From assembly GCA_002307065.1 (NCBI GenBank), contig DBTN01000040.1:115631-159115 (forward strand): 43,485 nt of DNA. Reading direction: 5' to 3'. The DNA is from Akkermansiaceae bacterium UBA1315 (GTDB lineage Bacteria > Verrucomicrobiota > Verrucomicrobiia > Verrucomicrobiales > Akkermansiaceae). Each line of letters opens with the position of its first letter. Positions within the stretch are counted from its first letter, which is position 1. A program made the translations under genes and the position numbers. The notes below the pieces were generated by a model. The model made no database searches and had not been told where the DNA came from. It saw only the letters and a list, made by a program, of their open reading frames with translations. Shown here one piece after another: positions 15,255 to 24,398 of the stretch.

Positions 15255-17699
15255 TCAGGTGCTGCTGCCGTCTGCTTTGGGTTTGCGGACGTCGGGGGGC
15301 TTGGGGGCGGAGGTGGGGAGGATGGTTTCGATGGAGGACGTTTGGACCCAGCCGCGGACTTTGTTGGAGAAGGCGACGTAAGACCACTGACCGGTTTGGC
15401 GGATGATTTCGCAAAGAGAACCGGGTGGGGCGTCGATGACTTCGGGGGCGGTGCGGGCGGCGTCGGCGTGGAGGGCTACGCCGTCGTAGACGACGACCGC
15501 TTGTCGATCGAGCGGGGCGAATTGGGAATCGTCTGGGAAGTAGCGCCAGCCGAGTCCGCCGATGGACAGCAGCAAGGGGCCGACGACCAGTCCGCAGAAT
15601 GCCGCGACGCGGAAACGCGAGCTCGAGCGAGTGGCGGGAAAGACGAGGAGCGCGAGGACGCAGATCCAGGCACCGGTCCATGCGGCGGCTTTCCAGATCG
15701 GGAGCGGAATTTTGGCCAGGGTGTATTGGAAATTTTGGCGTTCGAGCGTGATCGAGCCGTTTTTCCGTTCGAGGAAACGGAGGTTTTGCAGGGATTCTTC
15801 GTGGGAGGGATCGCGGGCGAGAGCGCGGCGGTAATACAACGCGGCGTGGCCGGACGAGCCGAGGCGGTAGCTGGCGTTGCCGATGTTGTAGAGCACGTCA
15901 GGGGAGAGATCTTCGTATTTCCCGGCGCTGAGCCAGAGTTTGATGGCTTCGTCGTATTTCGCGGCGTCGTAAGCTTCGAGCGCGCTTTTCCCGATGTCTT
16001 CTTGGGCATCGGCGGTCGGCGCGAGGCCGAGGGAAATGAAGGCCAAGATCGCGACGGCGGTGGTTCTGAGGAGTTTCATGATGTCGCCGCGGCGTTTGCG
16101 GCCGAGTTGGACGGCGGTTTTTTCGGCACGGAAGGCGACGGCATCGCGTTCGGCGAGAATTTCGCGCAGCTCCGGGGAAGTGTTTTCGCCGTTCCAGCGT
16201 TCGATGAAGCTGCCGGCGGCGCGGAGGAAACCGGTGTCGTCGTTCGGGTCGATTTTGGAGAGTTTTTGGAGTTCCTCCGATTTCGCTTCGCGGGTCGGAT
16301 CTTTGCGAAGACGAGGAGCGATTCGCATCCAGAATGCTTTCGCGATCAGCGCGAGAGCGGCCAAACCGCCCAGAACATGACCGGTCCAGGCAGGAATCTG
16401 AATCGGCGCTGGCGTCACCAAACTGGCGGGGCGGAGCACCGCGAGGACGTCTGTCATTCTTTCGAGAGGAACCGGAAGTGCCTGGGCGACGGAGCTTCCG
16501 GGCGCGAGCGGCGGAGCGATGGAAGGGAGGACGCGAAGAGGGATCGTCTCGGTCGAAACGGATTCGTATTCCTCGGTTGTCGGGTCGAAATAGACCAAGC
16601 GGAACGGAGGAATCATCGACTTCGGTTCGAGCGGGCGCATGAACTGGCGGAAGGTTACGGCACCCGTCATTTCGCGGCGTTCGTCCCCGCGTTGGCTCGG
16701 GGTAGAGTCATAAACTTTCCAGCCTTTTTCATCGATCAGCTTGGGGGGGCGGAGCGTGTCGAGATTGCCGCTGCCGGAGATCAAGAGATCGACCGAGATC
16801 GGATCGCCCTCGCGGATTTCCGTTTCGGAAGCGGTCGCTTCGATGTGAAACTGTCCGATGGCATTGTCGAAACCTTCCGGTGCGCCCTCTGGCAACGGTC
16901 GGGCATCGAGTTCGAGCTTGGGAACTTTCAGGAAAATTTCTTGGGAAACCTGGCGCGGAAACCGGTCGATGATGCCCTGCAGCGTGATCAGCCGGACCGT
17001 CGCGGGGCCGATGCCGACCTTACCGGTTCGGGTCGGTGACATCGTGCTCGGGTATCCGAGGGAAATGTAGCGGCCGCCGAGGAGATTCACCTGGCCTTTG
17101 ATGTCCGTCGGTTCAAAACGCCATGAAGCGACGCCGTCGCGCTGGAATTCCGGGATTCCCCAGTCTTGGACACTGCTGGCCAGTTCGAGAGGGATGTAGA
17201 TCTTGATTTCGGTCGCCAGCGTTTCGCCTTCGTAGGGATTGGGTTTCAGGGTGCGGAAGCTGCTGGCGTAGCGGTAGGTGCGATCGCCCGCGGTGATTTC
17301 CGACCATTCAAGTTCGTTGGGATCGAAGACGACAAATTCGATGGGTGAGCTTTTGATTTTCACGCCGCGCACCGTGATTTCCACGGGTGGGATCACATGC
17401 CGTCCGACCTCGTAGCTGACGACGTTAAAACCGAAGGAATATTCCTCGGGGCGACCGGGCAGGAAGCGTTGGGAAAGCCGGGGGCCTTGGGGTTCGATGA
17501 CCACGCCGGGCACGCTGGGGACGATCGGCATGGTTTCCGGTCTTCCGGCGGTCGTGCTGATTTCGAGAAATGCCGCTTCGCCGCGTGCGACGAACTGCGT
17601 GGACATCCGGGCGAGCTGCCCGAAGGCGAGCTGCGTCAGGAACATCGCGGCGGCGATCAGGTAAAAAGCGGCGCTGCGGGGTGTGCGTGAATTCATCAT
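15255..17699 (-). CDS. BatD-BatE fusion protein (aerotolerance operon)
   Basis: An 814-residue protein that joins two Bat proteins. Residues 1-25 are a signal peptide, followed by the BatD beta-rich periplasmic region (FVARGEAAFLEI, then repeated Ig-like parts) and a membrane segment near 430-450. At about residue 541 a second hydrophobic segment (MKLLRTTAVAILAFISLGLA) leads into BatE-like TPR repeats (AYDAAKYDEAIKLWLSAG, LYNIGNASYRLG). Two more membrane segments and a C-terminal SH3-like domain (GSLCEIIRQTGQWSYVAF) follow. The frame is open across the junction, although ATG 16079 could restart a separate BatE with its own signal peptide. ATG 17699 starts just after the batBC stop. Bat proteins are thought to form an envelope complex with MoxR. 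Confidence 0.83.
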   Translation of the reverse strand: MMNSRTPRSAAFYLIAAAMFLTQLAFGQLARMSTQFVARGEAAFLEISTTAGRPETMPIVPSVPGVVIEPQGPRLSQRFLPGRPEEYSFGFNVVSYEVGRHVIPPVEITVRGVKIKSSPIEFVVFDPNELEWSEITAGDRTYRYASSFRTLKPNPYEGETLATEIKIYIPLELASSVQDWGIPEFQRDGVASWRFEPTDIKGQVNLLGGRYISLGYPSTMSPTRTGKVGIGPATVRLITLQGIIDRFPRQVSQEIFLKVPKLELDARPLPEGAPEGFDNAIGQFHIEATASETEIREGDPISVDLLISGSGNLDTLRPPKLIDEKGWKVYDSTPSQRGDERREMTGAVTFRQFMRPLEPKSMIPPFRLVYFDPTTEEYESVSTETIPLRVLPSIAPPLAPGSSVAQALPVPLERMTDVLAVLRPASLVTPAPIQIPAWTGHVLGGLAALALIAKAFWMRIAPRLRKDPTREAKSEELQKLSKIDPNDDTGFLRAAGSFIERWNGENTSPELREILAERDAVAFRAEKTAVQLGRKRRGDIMKLLRTTAVAILAFISLGLAPTADAQEDIGKSALEAYDAAKYDEAIKLWLSAGKYEDLSPDVLYNIGNASYRLGSSGHAALYYRRALARDPSHEESLQNLRFLERKNGSITLERQNFQYTLAKIPLPIWKAAAWTGAWICVLALLVFPATRSSSRFRVAAFCGLVVGPLLLSIGGLGWRYFPDDSQFAPLDRQAVVVYDGVALHADAARTAPEVIDAPPGSLCEIIRQTGQWSYVAFSNKVRGWVQTSSIETILPTSAPKPPDVRKPKADGSST

Positions 17700-17700
17700 G

Positions 17701-19629
17701 TTACCAATCCTTTTCCGGGGTTCGGGGTTCGAAGCGGCCGGGGTTGAGCGGGCCGTGTTCCAGGTCGGCGTTTTCGGAAAGCAGTCGGCGGGCGCGTTCT
17801 TCGGGGCTTTCGTTTGGATCGCCCTTTTGATCTTCGCCTTCTTTGTCCTTTTTCTCATCCGGTTTGTCGCCGTTTTCGCCGGGTTTGTCTTCTTTTTCTT
17901 CGCCGCCGCTACCGTCTTGATTTTCGTCACCTTGGCCAGAGCCCTCGCCATCCTGCGGATCGCCTTCACCGGCTTCGCCTTCGCCTTCTTGTGGCTGGCC
18001 TTTGCCGGACTGCGGCGGTGGAATCGATTGCTCGGTCTGTTCTTTCTCCGTCTTCAGCAACTCCTGAAGGCGGTTGAGGTAAATCAATGTCGTCCGCTGG
18101 TTTTGGGTCGCGATTTCGTTGGCCGGGTCGTTTTTCAGCGCGGACCGGTAGTGGCGGACGGCGTCGGCCCAATTCGTCATCAGCGAATCGAGGCGAACGA
18201 ATTCCTCGTTGTCGCTGCCTTCCTGGGGTTCGGAGGATTTCAGGCGGGCGAGACGTTCGCGGACCAGCGTGTCAAACCGGTTGAGGTCCGGAACCGTTTC
18301 GGTGTCGTGCGGATAGGTTTCATCCGCCAAACCTTGCCAGCCGAGTTGGAAAAGCGTGTTGCCCATGCCGAGGTGGGCGTTTGCGGCGACTTCGGGGTTT
18401 TCCGAGAGAAGGGCGCGGCTGAAAGCTGAGCGGGCTCCGCGAAAGTCTCCGGCACGGTAAGCGGCAGTGCCTTCGCCGATCCGGTAGCGCGAGGCCCGGC
18501 CGGGCAGCAGGGCTTTTTCCGCAAGTTTGCGGTAGTCGTCGCGGGCTTGTTCGAACTGTCCGCCGACGAGCGCATCGCGGGCGCGGCTGATGTCGCTGGC
18601 TTCGGCGCGTGGCATCAGGAAAAACGAACCCGCGACGATCACCGCCGTTTTTACCGCTTTCCACCGCGTTCCGGCGATGATCGAGGCCATCAGGAAAAGG
18701 ATGCCCGGGAGGACCAGCCATTGGTAAAACTCCACGGCGATTCGTCGCTCGCGTCCTTGGACTTCGAACGCGTCGAGCTCTTGCACCGCGCTTTTCACCA
18801 TCGAAGGAATATCGGTGCCGCCGCCGGCGATGGCAAATCGTCCGCGTGTTTCGCTGGCAAGTTTTTGCATCACGCCGGGTTGCAGGCGGCTGATGACCGG
18901 TTTGCCGCTCATCATCGGGAACTCGGCGTCCGGGACAAATCCGCCGTCTTCGGTGCCGACGCCGATGGCGAAAATGTAAACGCCGGATCGTTCGGCTTCG
19001 GCGATCATCGGGTCGAGGTCGCCTTCGTGTTCCTCGCCGTCGCTGAGGATGACGAGCGCGTTGTTTTTCTGACCGGTTTCTTTCAACGTCTTGATCGCCA
19101 ACTGGATCGCCGCGCCGAGATCCGAGCCGCCCACCGGTGCCCAGGTTTCGTCGATTTGCTCGACCGTTTCGCGGACGGCGGCGTGATCGACGGTCAAGGG
19201 CGCGTGAAGATAAGGCGAGCCAGCGAAGCCAATCAGGCCGACGCGATCGCTCGGCAGCGCGTCGAGCAATTCGTAGATCACGATTTTCGCCTGCGCCAGT
19301 CGGTCGGGTTTCACATCGTTCACCCGCATGCTTCGCGAAAGGTCGAGGGCGATCATCACATTGCGGCCGATCGTTTTTTCCGTTTTGGTCCCGGCGTCGC
19401 CCTGGGGGCGTGTGAGTCCGGCGATCAAGGCGGCGGCCCCGGCCATCAGGAAAAACAAGGCGAGCCAACGGGGGATCGCGCTGCTGCGGCGGATGAGCGC
19501 GCCGCGCAACCGAGCGGCGGCGAAGGCGTCCCACTGGCGGCGGCGCGTCCGGGACACGAGCACTGCGCCGATCGCGATGAGCGGCAACAGGGCGAGTAAA
19601 ATCAGCCAACCGGGTTGTTCGAGATTCAT
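17701..19629 (-). CDS. BatB-BatC fusion: VWA domain plus TPR and acidic tail
   Basis: A 642-residue membrane protein. Two N-terminal membrane segments (about 8-25 and 55-72) precede a von Willebrand A domain with the metal site D96-L-S-R-S100, and a third membrane segment follows near 315-335. After PRAEASDISRARDAL come TPR repeats (AAYRAGDFRGARSAFSRALL, AHLGMGNTLFQLG, DAVRHYRSALKNDPAN). A long low-complexity tail rich in Gly, Glu and Asp comes next, as in BatC, ending FEPRTPEKDW. ATG 19629 overlaps the batA stop (ATGA), which is why the upstream extension of the open frame is ignored. BatB and BatC are separate genes in many bacteria. Confidence 0.88.
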   Translation of the reverse strand: MNLEQPGWLILLALLPLIAIGAVLVSRTRRRQWDAFAAARLRGALIRRSSAIPRWLALFFLMAGAAALIAGLTRPQGDAGTKTEKTIGRNVMIALDLSRSMRVNDVKPDRLAQAKIVIYELLDALPSDRVGLIGFAGSPYLHAPLTVDHAAVRETVEQIDETWAPVGGSDLGAAIQLAIKTLKETGQKNNALVILSDGEEHEGDLDPMIAEAERSGVYIFAIGVGTEDGGFVPDAEFPMMSGKPVISRLQPGVMQKLASETRGRFAIAGGGTDIPSMVKSAVQELDAFEVQGRERRIAVEFYQWLVLPGILFLMASIIAGTRWKAVKTAVIVAGSFFLMPRAEASDISRARDALVGGQFEQARDDYRKLAEKALLPGRASRYRIGEGTAAYRAGDFRGARSAFSRALLSENPEVAANAHLGMGNTLFQLGWQGLADETYPHDTETVPDLNRFDTLVRERLARLKSSEPQEGSDNEEFVRLDSLMTNWADAVRHYRSALKNDPANEIATQNQRTTLIYLNRLQELLKTEKEQTEQSIPPPQSGKGQPQEGEGEAGEGDPQDGEGSGQGDENQDGSGGEEKEDKPGENGDKPDEKKDKEGEDQKGDPNESPEERARRLLSENADLEHGPLNPGRFEPRTPEKDW

Positions 19630-20642
19630 CAGGAAGAAGGCGGCGGGTTGAGGGCTAGCACGACCGATGCCCAGATCGCCGCGAGGACGGCGGCACCGAG
19701 AACCCAAGGGAAAAGCTCACGGTCATCGATGATCCGCATGCTTTTCGTTTCGGTCTTTTCGAGGTTATCGATCGATTGGAAAGTATCTTCCAGGGCGGTG
19801 ATGTTTTGAGCCCAGAAATGTTCTCCGCCGGTGAGCTTGGCGATTTCGCGGAGCGTCGGCAGGTCGAATTCCTGACGGGGGAAACGCTGGATGTTTCGCG
19901 AGACGCGGCCTTCGGTCGTGCCGATGGCGACGGTGTAGATCTTGATGCCGAGTGTTTTCGAATGTTGAGCGGCCTCGATCGGCGAGATCTTGCCCGAGTT
20001 GCTGGCGCCGTCGGTGAGGAGAACGATGATTTTGCTTTTCGCTTCGCGGGAGTCGAGGCGGCTGGCGGAAGCGGCAAGGGCCGAACCGATGGCCGTGCCT
20101 TGTTCTTGGACCGTGCCGTCGCCGCGTTCGTTGAGTTTGAGCTGATCGAGACCACGGCGCAGCCACTGGTGATCCAGCGTGATGGGGCTTACCGAAACCG
20201 GTCTGCCAGCGAAAGCGACAAGGCCCAACCGATCGTCCGGGCGGCGGGAAATGAAGGCGTCCACCACTTCCTTCGCGGCGTCGATCCGTTTGATGGGCAT
20301 GCCATTTTTCCGGAAATCATCGATCTCCATGGAAAGCGAAACGTCGAAGGCGATGACGATATCGATGCCGCTGGCCATGCGGCTCTGGTATTCGTTTCGC
20401 CAAACCGGTCTGGCCATTGCGAAAATCGACAGGATCAGCGCGGTGAATGCGAGCGGCACCCCGGCGCTCCACGCCTTGTGGCGAACGCGTTGGCCGAGGC
20501 TGACGAGAATCGACAGATTGGGGAATTTGACGACCGCCTCCGCGCCGCGCCCGCGACGGAGGACCAGCAAAAGAAGCGCCGGGATCAAGAGGAGAAACCA
20601 AGCGGGCTGGGCGAAACGGAAGTGTTCGAAGAGCTCGTTCAT
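19629..20642 (-). CDS. batA: BatA-like VWA membrane protein
   Basis: A 337-residue protein with membrane segments near 15-28 and 62-78, a VWA domain with metal-binding D100-V-S-L-S and later TDGASNSG, and a C-terminal membrane segment (VLGAAVLAAIWASVVLAL). The layout is that of BatA. It overlaps the preceding and following genes by a few bases, showing a tightly coupled operon of DUF4381-like, batA, batBC and batDE genes. VWA domains here probably bind partner proteins in the periplasm. Confidence 0.92.
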   Translation of the reverse strand: MNELFEHFRFAQPAWFLLLIPALLLLVLRRGRGAEAVVKFPNLSILVSLGQRVRHKAWSAGVPLAFTALILSIFAMARPVWRNEYQSRMASGIDIVIAFDVSLSMEIDDFRKNGMPIKRIDAAKEVVDAFISRRPDDRLGLVAFAGRPVSVSPITLDHQWLRRGLDQLKLNERGDGTVQEQGTAIGSALAASASRLDSREAKSKIIVLLTDGASNSGKISPIEAAQHSKTLGIKIYTVAIGTTEGRVSRNIQRFPRQEFDLPTLREIAKLTGGEHFWAQNITALEDTFQSIDNLEKTETKSMRIIDDRELFPWVLGAAVLAAIWASVVLALNPPPSS

Positions 20643-21148
20643 CGGACAAAACCTCCGTGTAAAGTTTCTAACAGACGCTTCGATTCCTCAACGATCGCCT
20701 GGGGGTTTTCCAATGAGATTTCAGCGGAGTATTTTAAGGCGGCGAAGCGGGTGAACCCGGAGGCCGCCGCGGCGCGAACCGGTTGAGGCAGGGCGGCGAG
20801 GGCGTTTTCCCGCATCACAAATTCATCATGGGTTTCGAAAAGCGAAGGGTCGCCGGCGGCATCAACGAGATAACGGCGGATGATGAGCGAGGATTTTACG
20901 GCGGTGTCGCGGGCGTTTTCCATAGGCACTTCGTCGAGGGATTTGCGCGCGGTTTGATAGGCCGAAATGCGGGCGGCCACCGGATCGAAGCGTTTGACGG
21001 ATTTCCGCCGAACGAGGAAAATGATGAGAGCGATGAAAATGAGAAGGATCGCCGCGCCGATTCCCCAAAGCGCCCAGTCGTTCGCGGGCAGAAGATGCTC
21101 GGGTGCGACCGGTTCGAGAAGCGGGAGTTGGGGAGACTTTTCTTCCAT
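20639..21148 (-). CDS. DUF4381-like membrane protein of the bat operon
   Basis: A 169-residue protein with a short periplasmic start (LPLLEPVAPEHLLPAND), one membrane segment (about 27-46, LWGIGAAILLIFIALIIFLV) and a helical cytoplasmic domain. It occupies the place of the DUF4381 gene between DUF58 and batA in MoxR/Bat operons and has the matching layout. ATG 21148 follows the DUF58 stop by five bases. The stop overlaps batA by four bases. Molecular role unknown. Confidence 0.8.
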   Translation of the reverse strand: MEEKSPQLPLLEPVAPEHLLPANDWALWGIGAAILLIFIALIIFLVRRKSVKRFDPVAARISAYQTARKSLDEVPMENARDTAVKSSLIIRRYLVDAAGDPSLFETHDEFVMRENALAALPQPVRAAAASGFTRFAALKYSAEISLENPQAIVEESKRLLETLHGGFVR

Positions 21149-21153
21149 GGTGT

Positions 21154-22047
21154 TCAGCGCACGCGTTTGCGGCTGCGGCGTTTGAAAAGCTGATGAAGGG
21201 CGGGCAGCGAATCCTGATCGGTGCGCAAGTCGGCCGAATCGATGCCGTGTTTTTTCAGCAAGGATGCGACGCCTTCGCGCTGGCGGGTCATCAGGCGTTC
21301 GTAGCTTTTCCGGAGATTCGGATTGCTGGTGTTGATGAGTGTTTCCAAACCGGTTTCCGGATCGAGCATGACGACCTTGCCGGCTTTCGGCAGTTTTTCT
21401 TCAAGCGGGTCGCGCAGGGTGAGGGCGACCGTTTCGTGTTTGAAAGCGAGCTTGCCGAGAGGTTTGTCCAAGGATTCCGCGTGGAAATCGGAGATCAGGA
21501 AAACGACGGATTTTCGGCGCAAGGTGCGGACGAGGAAATCGCAAGCGTTGGAAATCGAAGTGCCGGGATGTTCCGGTTTCACCGTAAGGATTTCGCGAAT
21601 CATGCGGAGCAGATGGCGATTGCCCTTGGCGGGCGGAACGAATGTCAGCGGTTCGTCCGCGAAGACGAGTAGTCCGACTTTGTCGCCATTTTGCAGCGCG
21701 CTGAACCCGAGGACAGCGGCGGCTTCTGCGGCGAGTTCGCGTTTGCTGAGATTTTGGCTGCCGTAGTCCGAGGAACCGGAAACATCGACGGCGATGACGA
21801 CGGCGAGCTCGCGTTCTTCGCGGAATTTCCGAACGAACGGCTGATCCATCCGGGCGGTGACATTCCAATCGATAAACCGCACTTCATCGCCGTGCTGATA
21901 TTCGCGGAAGTCATCGAAATCCAGTCCTTGGCCGCGGAAGGAGGAGAGGTATTCGCCGGAAAACGATTCGCGAACGAGGCGACGAGCCTTGAGCTCGAGC
22001 TTGCGCACGCGCCCCATCATTTCCTCGATCTGTTCGTCGGTAAGCAT
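21154..22047 (-). CDS. DUF58 domain protein of the MoxR-Bat operon
   Basis: A 297-residue soluble protein with the DUF58 hallmark RFIDWNVTARMDQPFVRKF near residues 77-95 and a VWA-like fold starting IAVDVSGSSDYG. DUF58 proteins are regularly encoded directly after MoxR AAA+ ATPases and are thought to be their clients or adaptors. The gene is 14 bases downstream of moxR. No membrane segment is seen, so it is cytoplasmic. Confidence 0.92.
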   Translation of the reverse strand: MLTDEQIEEMMGRVRKLELKARRLVRESFSGEYLSSFRGQGLDFDDFREYQHGDEVRFIDWNVTARMDQPFVRKFREERELAVVIAVDVSGSSDYGSQNLSKRELAAEAAAVLGFSALQNGDKVGLLVFADEPLTFVPPAKGNRHLLRMIREILTVKPEHPGTSISNACDFLVRTLRRKSVVFLISDFHAESLDKPLGKLAFKHETVALTLRDPLEEKLPKAGKVVMLDPETGLETLINTSNPNLRKSYERLMTRQREGVASLLKKHGIDSADLRTDQDSLPALHQLFKRRSRKRVR

Positions 22048-22061
22048 TCGGTTTTCGAAAA

Positions 22062-23045
22062 TTACGGAACCGGGACCTTGGCGAGGATGCGCTCGATGAT
22101 GGCGTCCGTCGTGATTTCCTCCGCCTCGGCTTCGTAGGTGAGGAGGATCCGGTGACGCAGAACATCGAGTGCCATGTCCTTCACGTCCTGCGGGGTCACG
22201 TAAGCGCGGCCAAGCATGAAGGCGCGGGCGCGGGCGGTCAGGGCGAGGTTGATGGTGCCGCGTGGCGAAGCTCCGGCGCGAACGAGATTTTTCAAAGGTG
22301 CGTCAACCTTTCCGGGAAACCGGGTGGTGTGGATGAGCTGGACGATGTATTGGCGAATCGCCGGATCGATGTAGATCTGGTTGACCAAGGCGCGCGATGC
22401 GGCGACTTGCTCGGGAGAGGCGACGGTCTTGGTTTTATAAGGCGTCGTCGAAGTCGCCATCCGGTCGAGAATCGTCAGTTCTTCGTCCTGAGTGGGATAA
22501 CCGACGGTGACTTTGAGCAAAAACCGGTCGAGCTGAGCTTCGGGAAGTTGGTAAGTTCCTTCCTGGTCGATCGGGTTTTGCGTCGCGAGAACGAGGAAAG
22601 GTTCAGGCAACATATACGACCGGTCGCCGAGGGTGACTTGGCGTTCCTGCATCGCTTCGAGCAGGGCGGACTGGACTTTTGCCGGTGCGCGGTTGATTTC
22701 GTCAGCGAGGATCAGGTTGTTGAAAATCGGGCCGAGTTTCGGTTCGAATTTCGTTTCCTGTGGGTGGTAGATCATCGTTCCGACGAGGTCGGCGGGAAGA
22801 AGATCCGGGGTGAATTGGAAACGGGCGAAGCTGGCATGCAGGGATCCGGAAAGCGCTTTCACCGCGAGGGTTTTCGCCAAACCGGGGACCCCTTCGAGCA
22901 GGATGTGGCCGTTGCAGAGGAGGCCGATGAGTAGCCGGTCGACCAACCGGTCTTGTCCGACGAGCACCTGGCCCATTTCATCCTTCACGGCTTGAATCCA
23001 GCCGCTGGTCGCTGCGATATGTTCCTGCAAGGTTTCTGTAGTCAT
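22062..23045 (-). CDS. MoxR-family AAA+ ATPase
   Basis: A 327-residue AAA+ ATPase with Walker A GVPGLAKT, Walker B LILADEINRAP, sensor 1 region LATQNPIDQEGTYQLPEAQLD and a C-terminal lid with SPRGTINLALTARA. This is the MoxR subfamily, chaperone-like enzymes that act on VWA-domain proteins such as the Bat proteins that follow. The open frame extends upstream to 23192, but ATG 23045 (MTTETLQEHIAATSG) gives the family length, and the extension would overlap the terminator hairpin after pilT. First gene of the seven-component operon. Confidence 0.94.
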   Translation of the reverse strand: MTTETLQEHIAATSGWIQAVKDEMGQVLVGQDRLVDRLLIGLLCNGHILLEGVPGLAKTLAVKALSGSLHASFARFQFTPDLLPADLVGTMIYHPQETKFEPKLGPIFNNLILADEINRAPAKVQSALLEAMQERQVTLGDRSYMLPEPFLVLATQNPIDQEGTYQLPEAQLDRFLLKVTVGYPTQDEELTILDRMATSTTPYKTKTVASPEQVAASRALVNQIYIDPAIRQYIVQLIHTTRFPGKVDAPLKNLVRAGASPRGTINLALTARARAFMLGRAYVTPQDVKDMALDVLRHRILLTYEAEAEEITTDAIIERILAKVPVP

Positions 23046-23151
23046 CGATTTACGGTGGAGCTTGGCATGTAGGCGCTTGAGTGCAACCGGCAAAGCGGCG
23101 GCAGGGGGTGGAAATGGGCGGGATTTCGGAGGAAACCTGGGGTTTGAAATG

Positions 23152-23189
23152 AAAAACCGTGCATTCGCCAAAGTAGCGGCGAAGCACGG
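23152..23189 (-). terminator. intrinsic terminator after pilT
   Basis: On the reverse strand a 12-base stem (CCGTGC TTCGCC pairing with GGCGAA-A-GCACGG reading, one bulged base, eight-base loop) is followed by TTTTT (complement of 23152-23156). It lies 46 bases past the pilT stop and separates the pilus genes from moxR. Confidence 0.8.
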
Positions 23190-23234
23190 CATTTTCGTTC
23201 ACTCGATGTGCGATTTGCGAATGATTTTGCGGAA

Positions 23235-24344
23235 TCAGTGTGCAAGCGGGCTTTCGCCGGAAGCGTCACCGAGGTGGGATGAGTTTTCCGGAAGGAATTT
23301 TTTGAAACGCGTTTTGTCGATCGCTTTCATGTAGGCTTCTTCCGGGGAAATCAGGCCTTCGCGGAGTTTCGACCAGATCGATTCGTCCATGAATTGCATG
23401 CCTTCGCTTTTTCCGCCGGTGATGACGTCATAAAGTTTCTGGGTCGCGCCTTCGCGGATGATCGCGGCGACAGCGGGGGTGGCGAACATGATTTCGTGAA
23501 CGGCGACGCGGCCCGGTTTGTCGACGCGTTTGCAAAGCAACTGGGCGACGACGCCACGCAGGGAAGCGGCGAGCATCGTGCGGACTTGCGATTGCTGATC
23601 GGCGGGGAAGACGTCGATGATCCGGTCGACGGTTTTACGGGCGTTGTTCGTATGGAGGGTTCCGAAAACGAGCAAACCGGTTTCCGCCGCGGTGAGGGCG
23701 AGGGAAATGGTTTCCAAATCCCGCATCTCACCGACCAGGACGATGTCCGCGTCTTCGCGCAGTGCGGCGCGAAGTCCGTCCGCGAACGATGGCGTTTGGA
23801 TGGGAACTTCGCGTTGAGTGATGATCGAATTTTTGTTCGAGTGAACGAATTCGATCGGCTCTTCCACGGTGATGATGTGGCGGCTGAAATTCGTGTTGAT
23901 GTAATCGAGCAAGGCGGCGAGCGTTGTCGATTTTCCGGAACCGGTCGGGCCGGTCACGAGCACCAAACCGGAGCGGATGTGACCGAATTCCTTGACGGTT
24001 TCCGGAACGCCGAGGCTTTCGAGGGATGCGATTTCGGTCGGGATCAACCGGAAAACCGCGCCGAGGCCGTGCTGTTGCTTGAGGTAGTTGCAACGGAAAC
24101 GGGAATTTTCGTCCATCTCGTAAGCGAAGTCGAGGTCGCCTTTTTCGAGATATATTTCGAACGCTTTGGGATCGCAGATTTCGGCGAGCATTTCGCGGAA
24201 GCTCGCGCCGAAAAGAACCGGTTGATCGGGAATCGGGACGACGGCGCCGTGCACGCGGATTTTCGGCGGTTGCCCTTCGGAGAGGTGGAGGTCGGAACCC
24301 CGTGTCTCGACGAGGTAGCGGAAAAGAGTGTCAATCTTGGCCAT
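23235..24344 (-). CDS. pilT: PilT-type pilus retraction ATPase
   Basis: A 369-residue hexameric ATPase of the PilT group, which depolymerises type IV pili for twitching motility. Features are an N-terminal PAS-like domain (RGSDLHLSEGQPPKIRVHG), Walker A GPTGSGKST near residue 130, the Asp box (IITVEEPIEF), Walker B (DIVLVGEMRDLETI), the His box (GLLVFGTLHTN) and the C-terminal AIIREG stretch matching the PilT retraction motif. It is preceded by a paralogue with a 54-base gap, as in pilT/pilU pairs. No pilin or pilus assembly genes are in the window. Confidence 0.93.
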   Translation of the reverse strand: MAKIDTLFRYLVETRGSDLHLSEGQPPKIRVHGAVVPIPDQPVLFGASFREMLAEICDPKAFEIYLEKGDLDFAYEMDENSRFRCNYLKQQHGLGAVFRLIPTEIASLESLGVPETVKEFGHIRSGLVLVTGPTGSGKSTTLAALLDYINTNFSRHIITVEEPIEFVHSNKNSIITQREVPIQTPSFADGLRAALREDADIVLVGEMRDLETISLALTAAETGLLVFGTLHTNNARKTVDRIIDVFPADQQSQVRTMLAASLRGVVAQLLCKRVDKPGRVAVHEIMFATPAVAAIIREGATQKLYDVITGGKSEGMQFMDESIWSKLREGLISPEEAYMKAIDKTRFKKFLPENSSHLGDASGESPLAH

Positions 24345-24398
24345 GGAAAATAAGAATATGCAGGATTTTTAGGAGCGTTTTGGGGAATTCCGATGGCT

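Noticed and set aside
15123..17039. 638-codon open frame on + opposite batDE
   Set aside because: It is antisense to a gene with clear BatD/BatE features, is rich in Gly, Arg and Asp without any motif, and is a by-product of GC-rich codon use.
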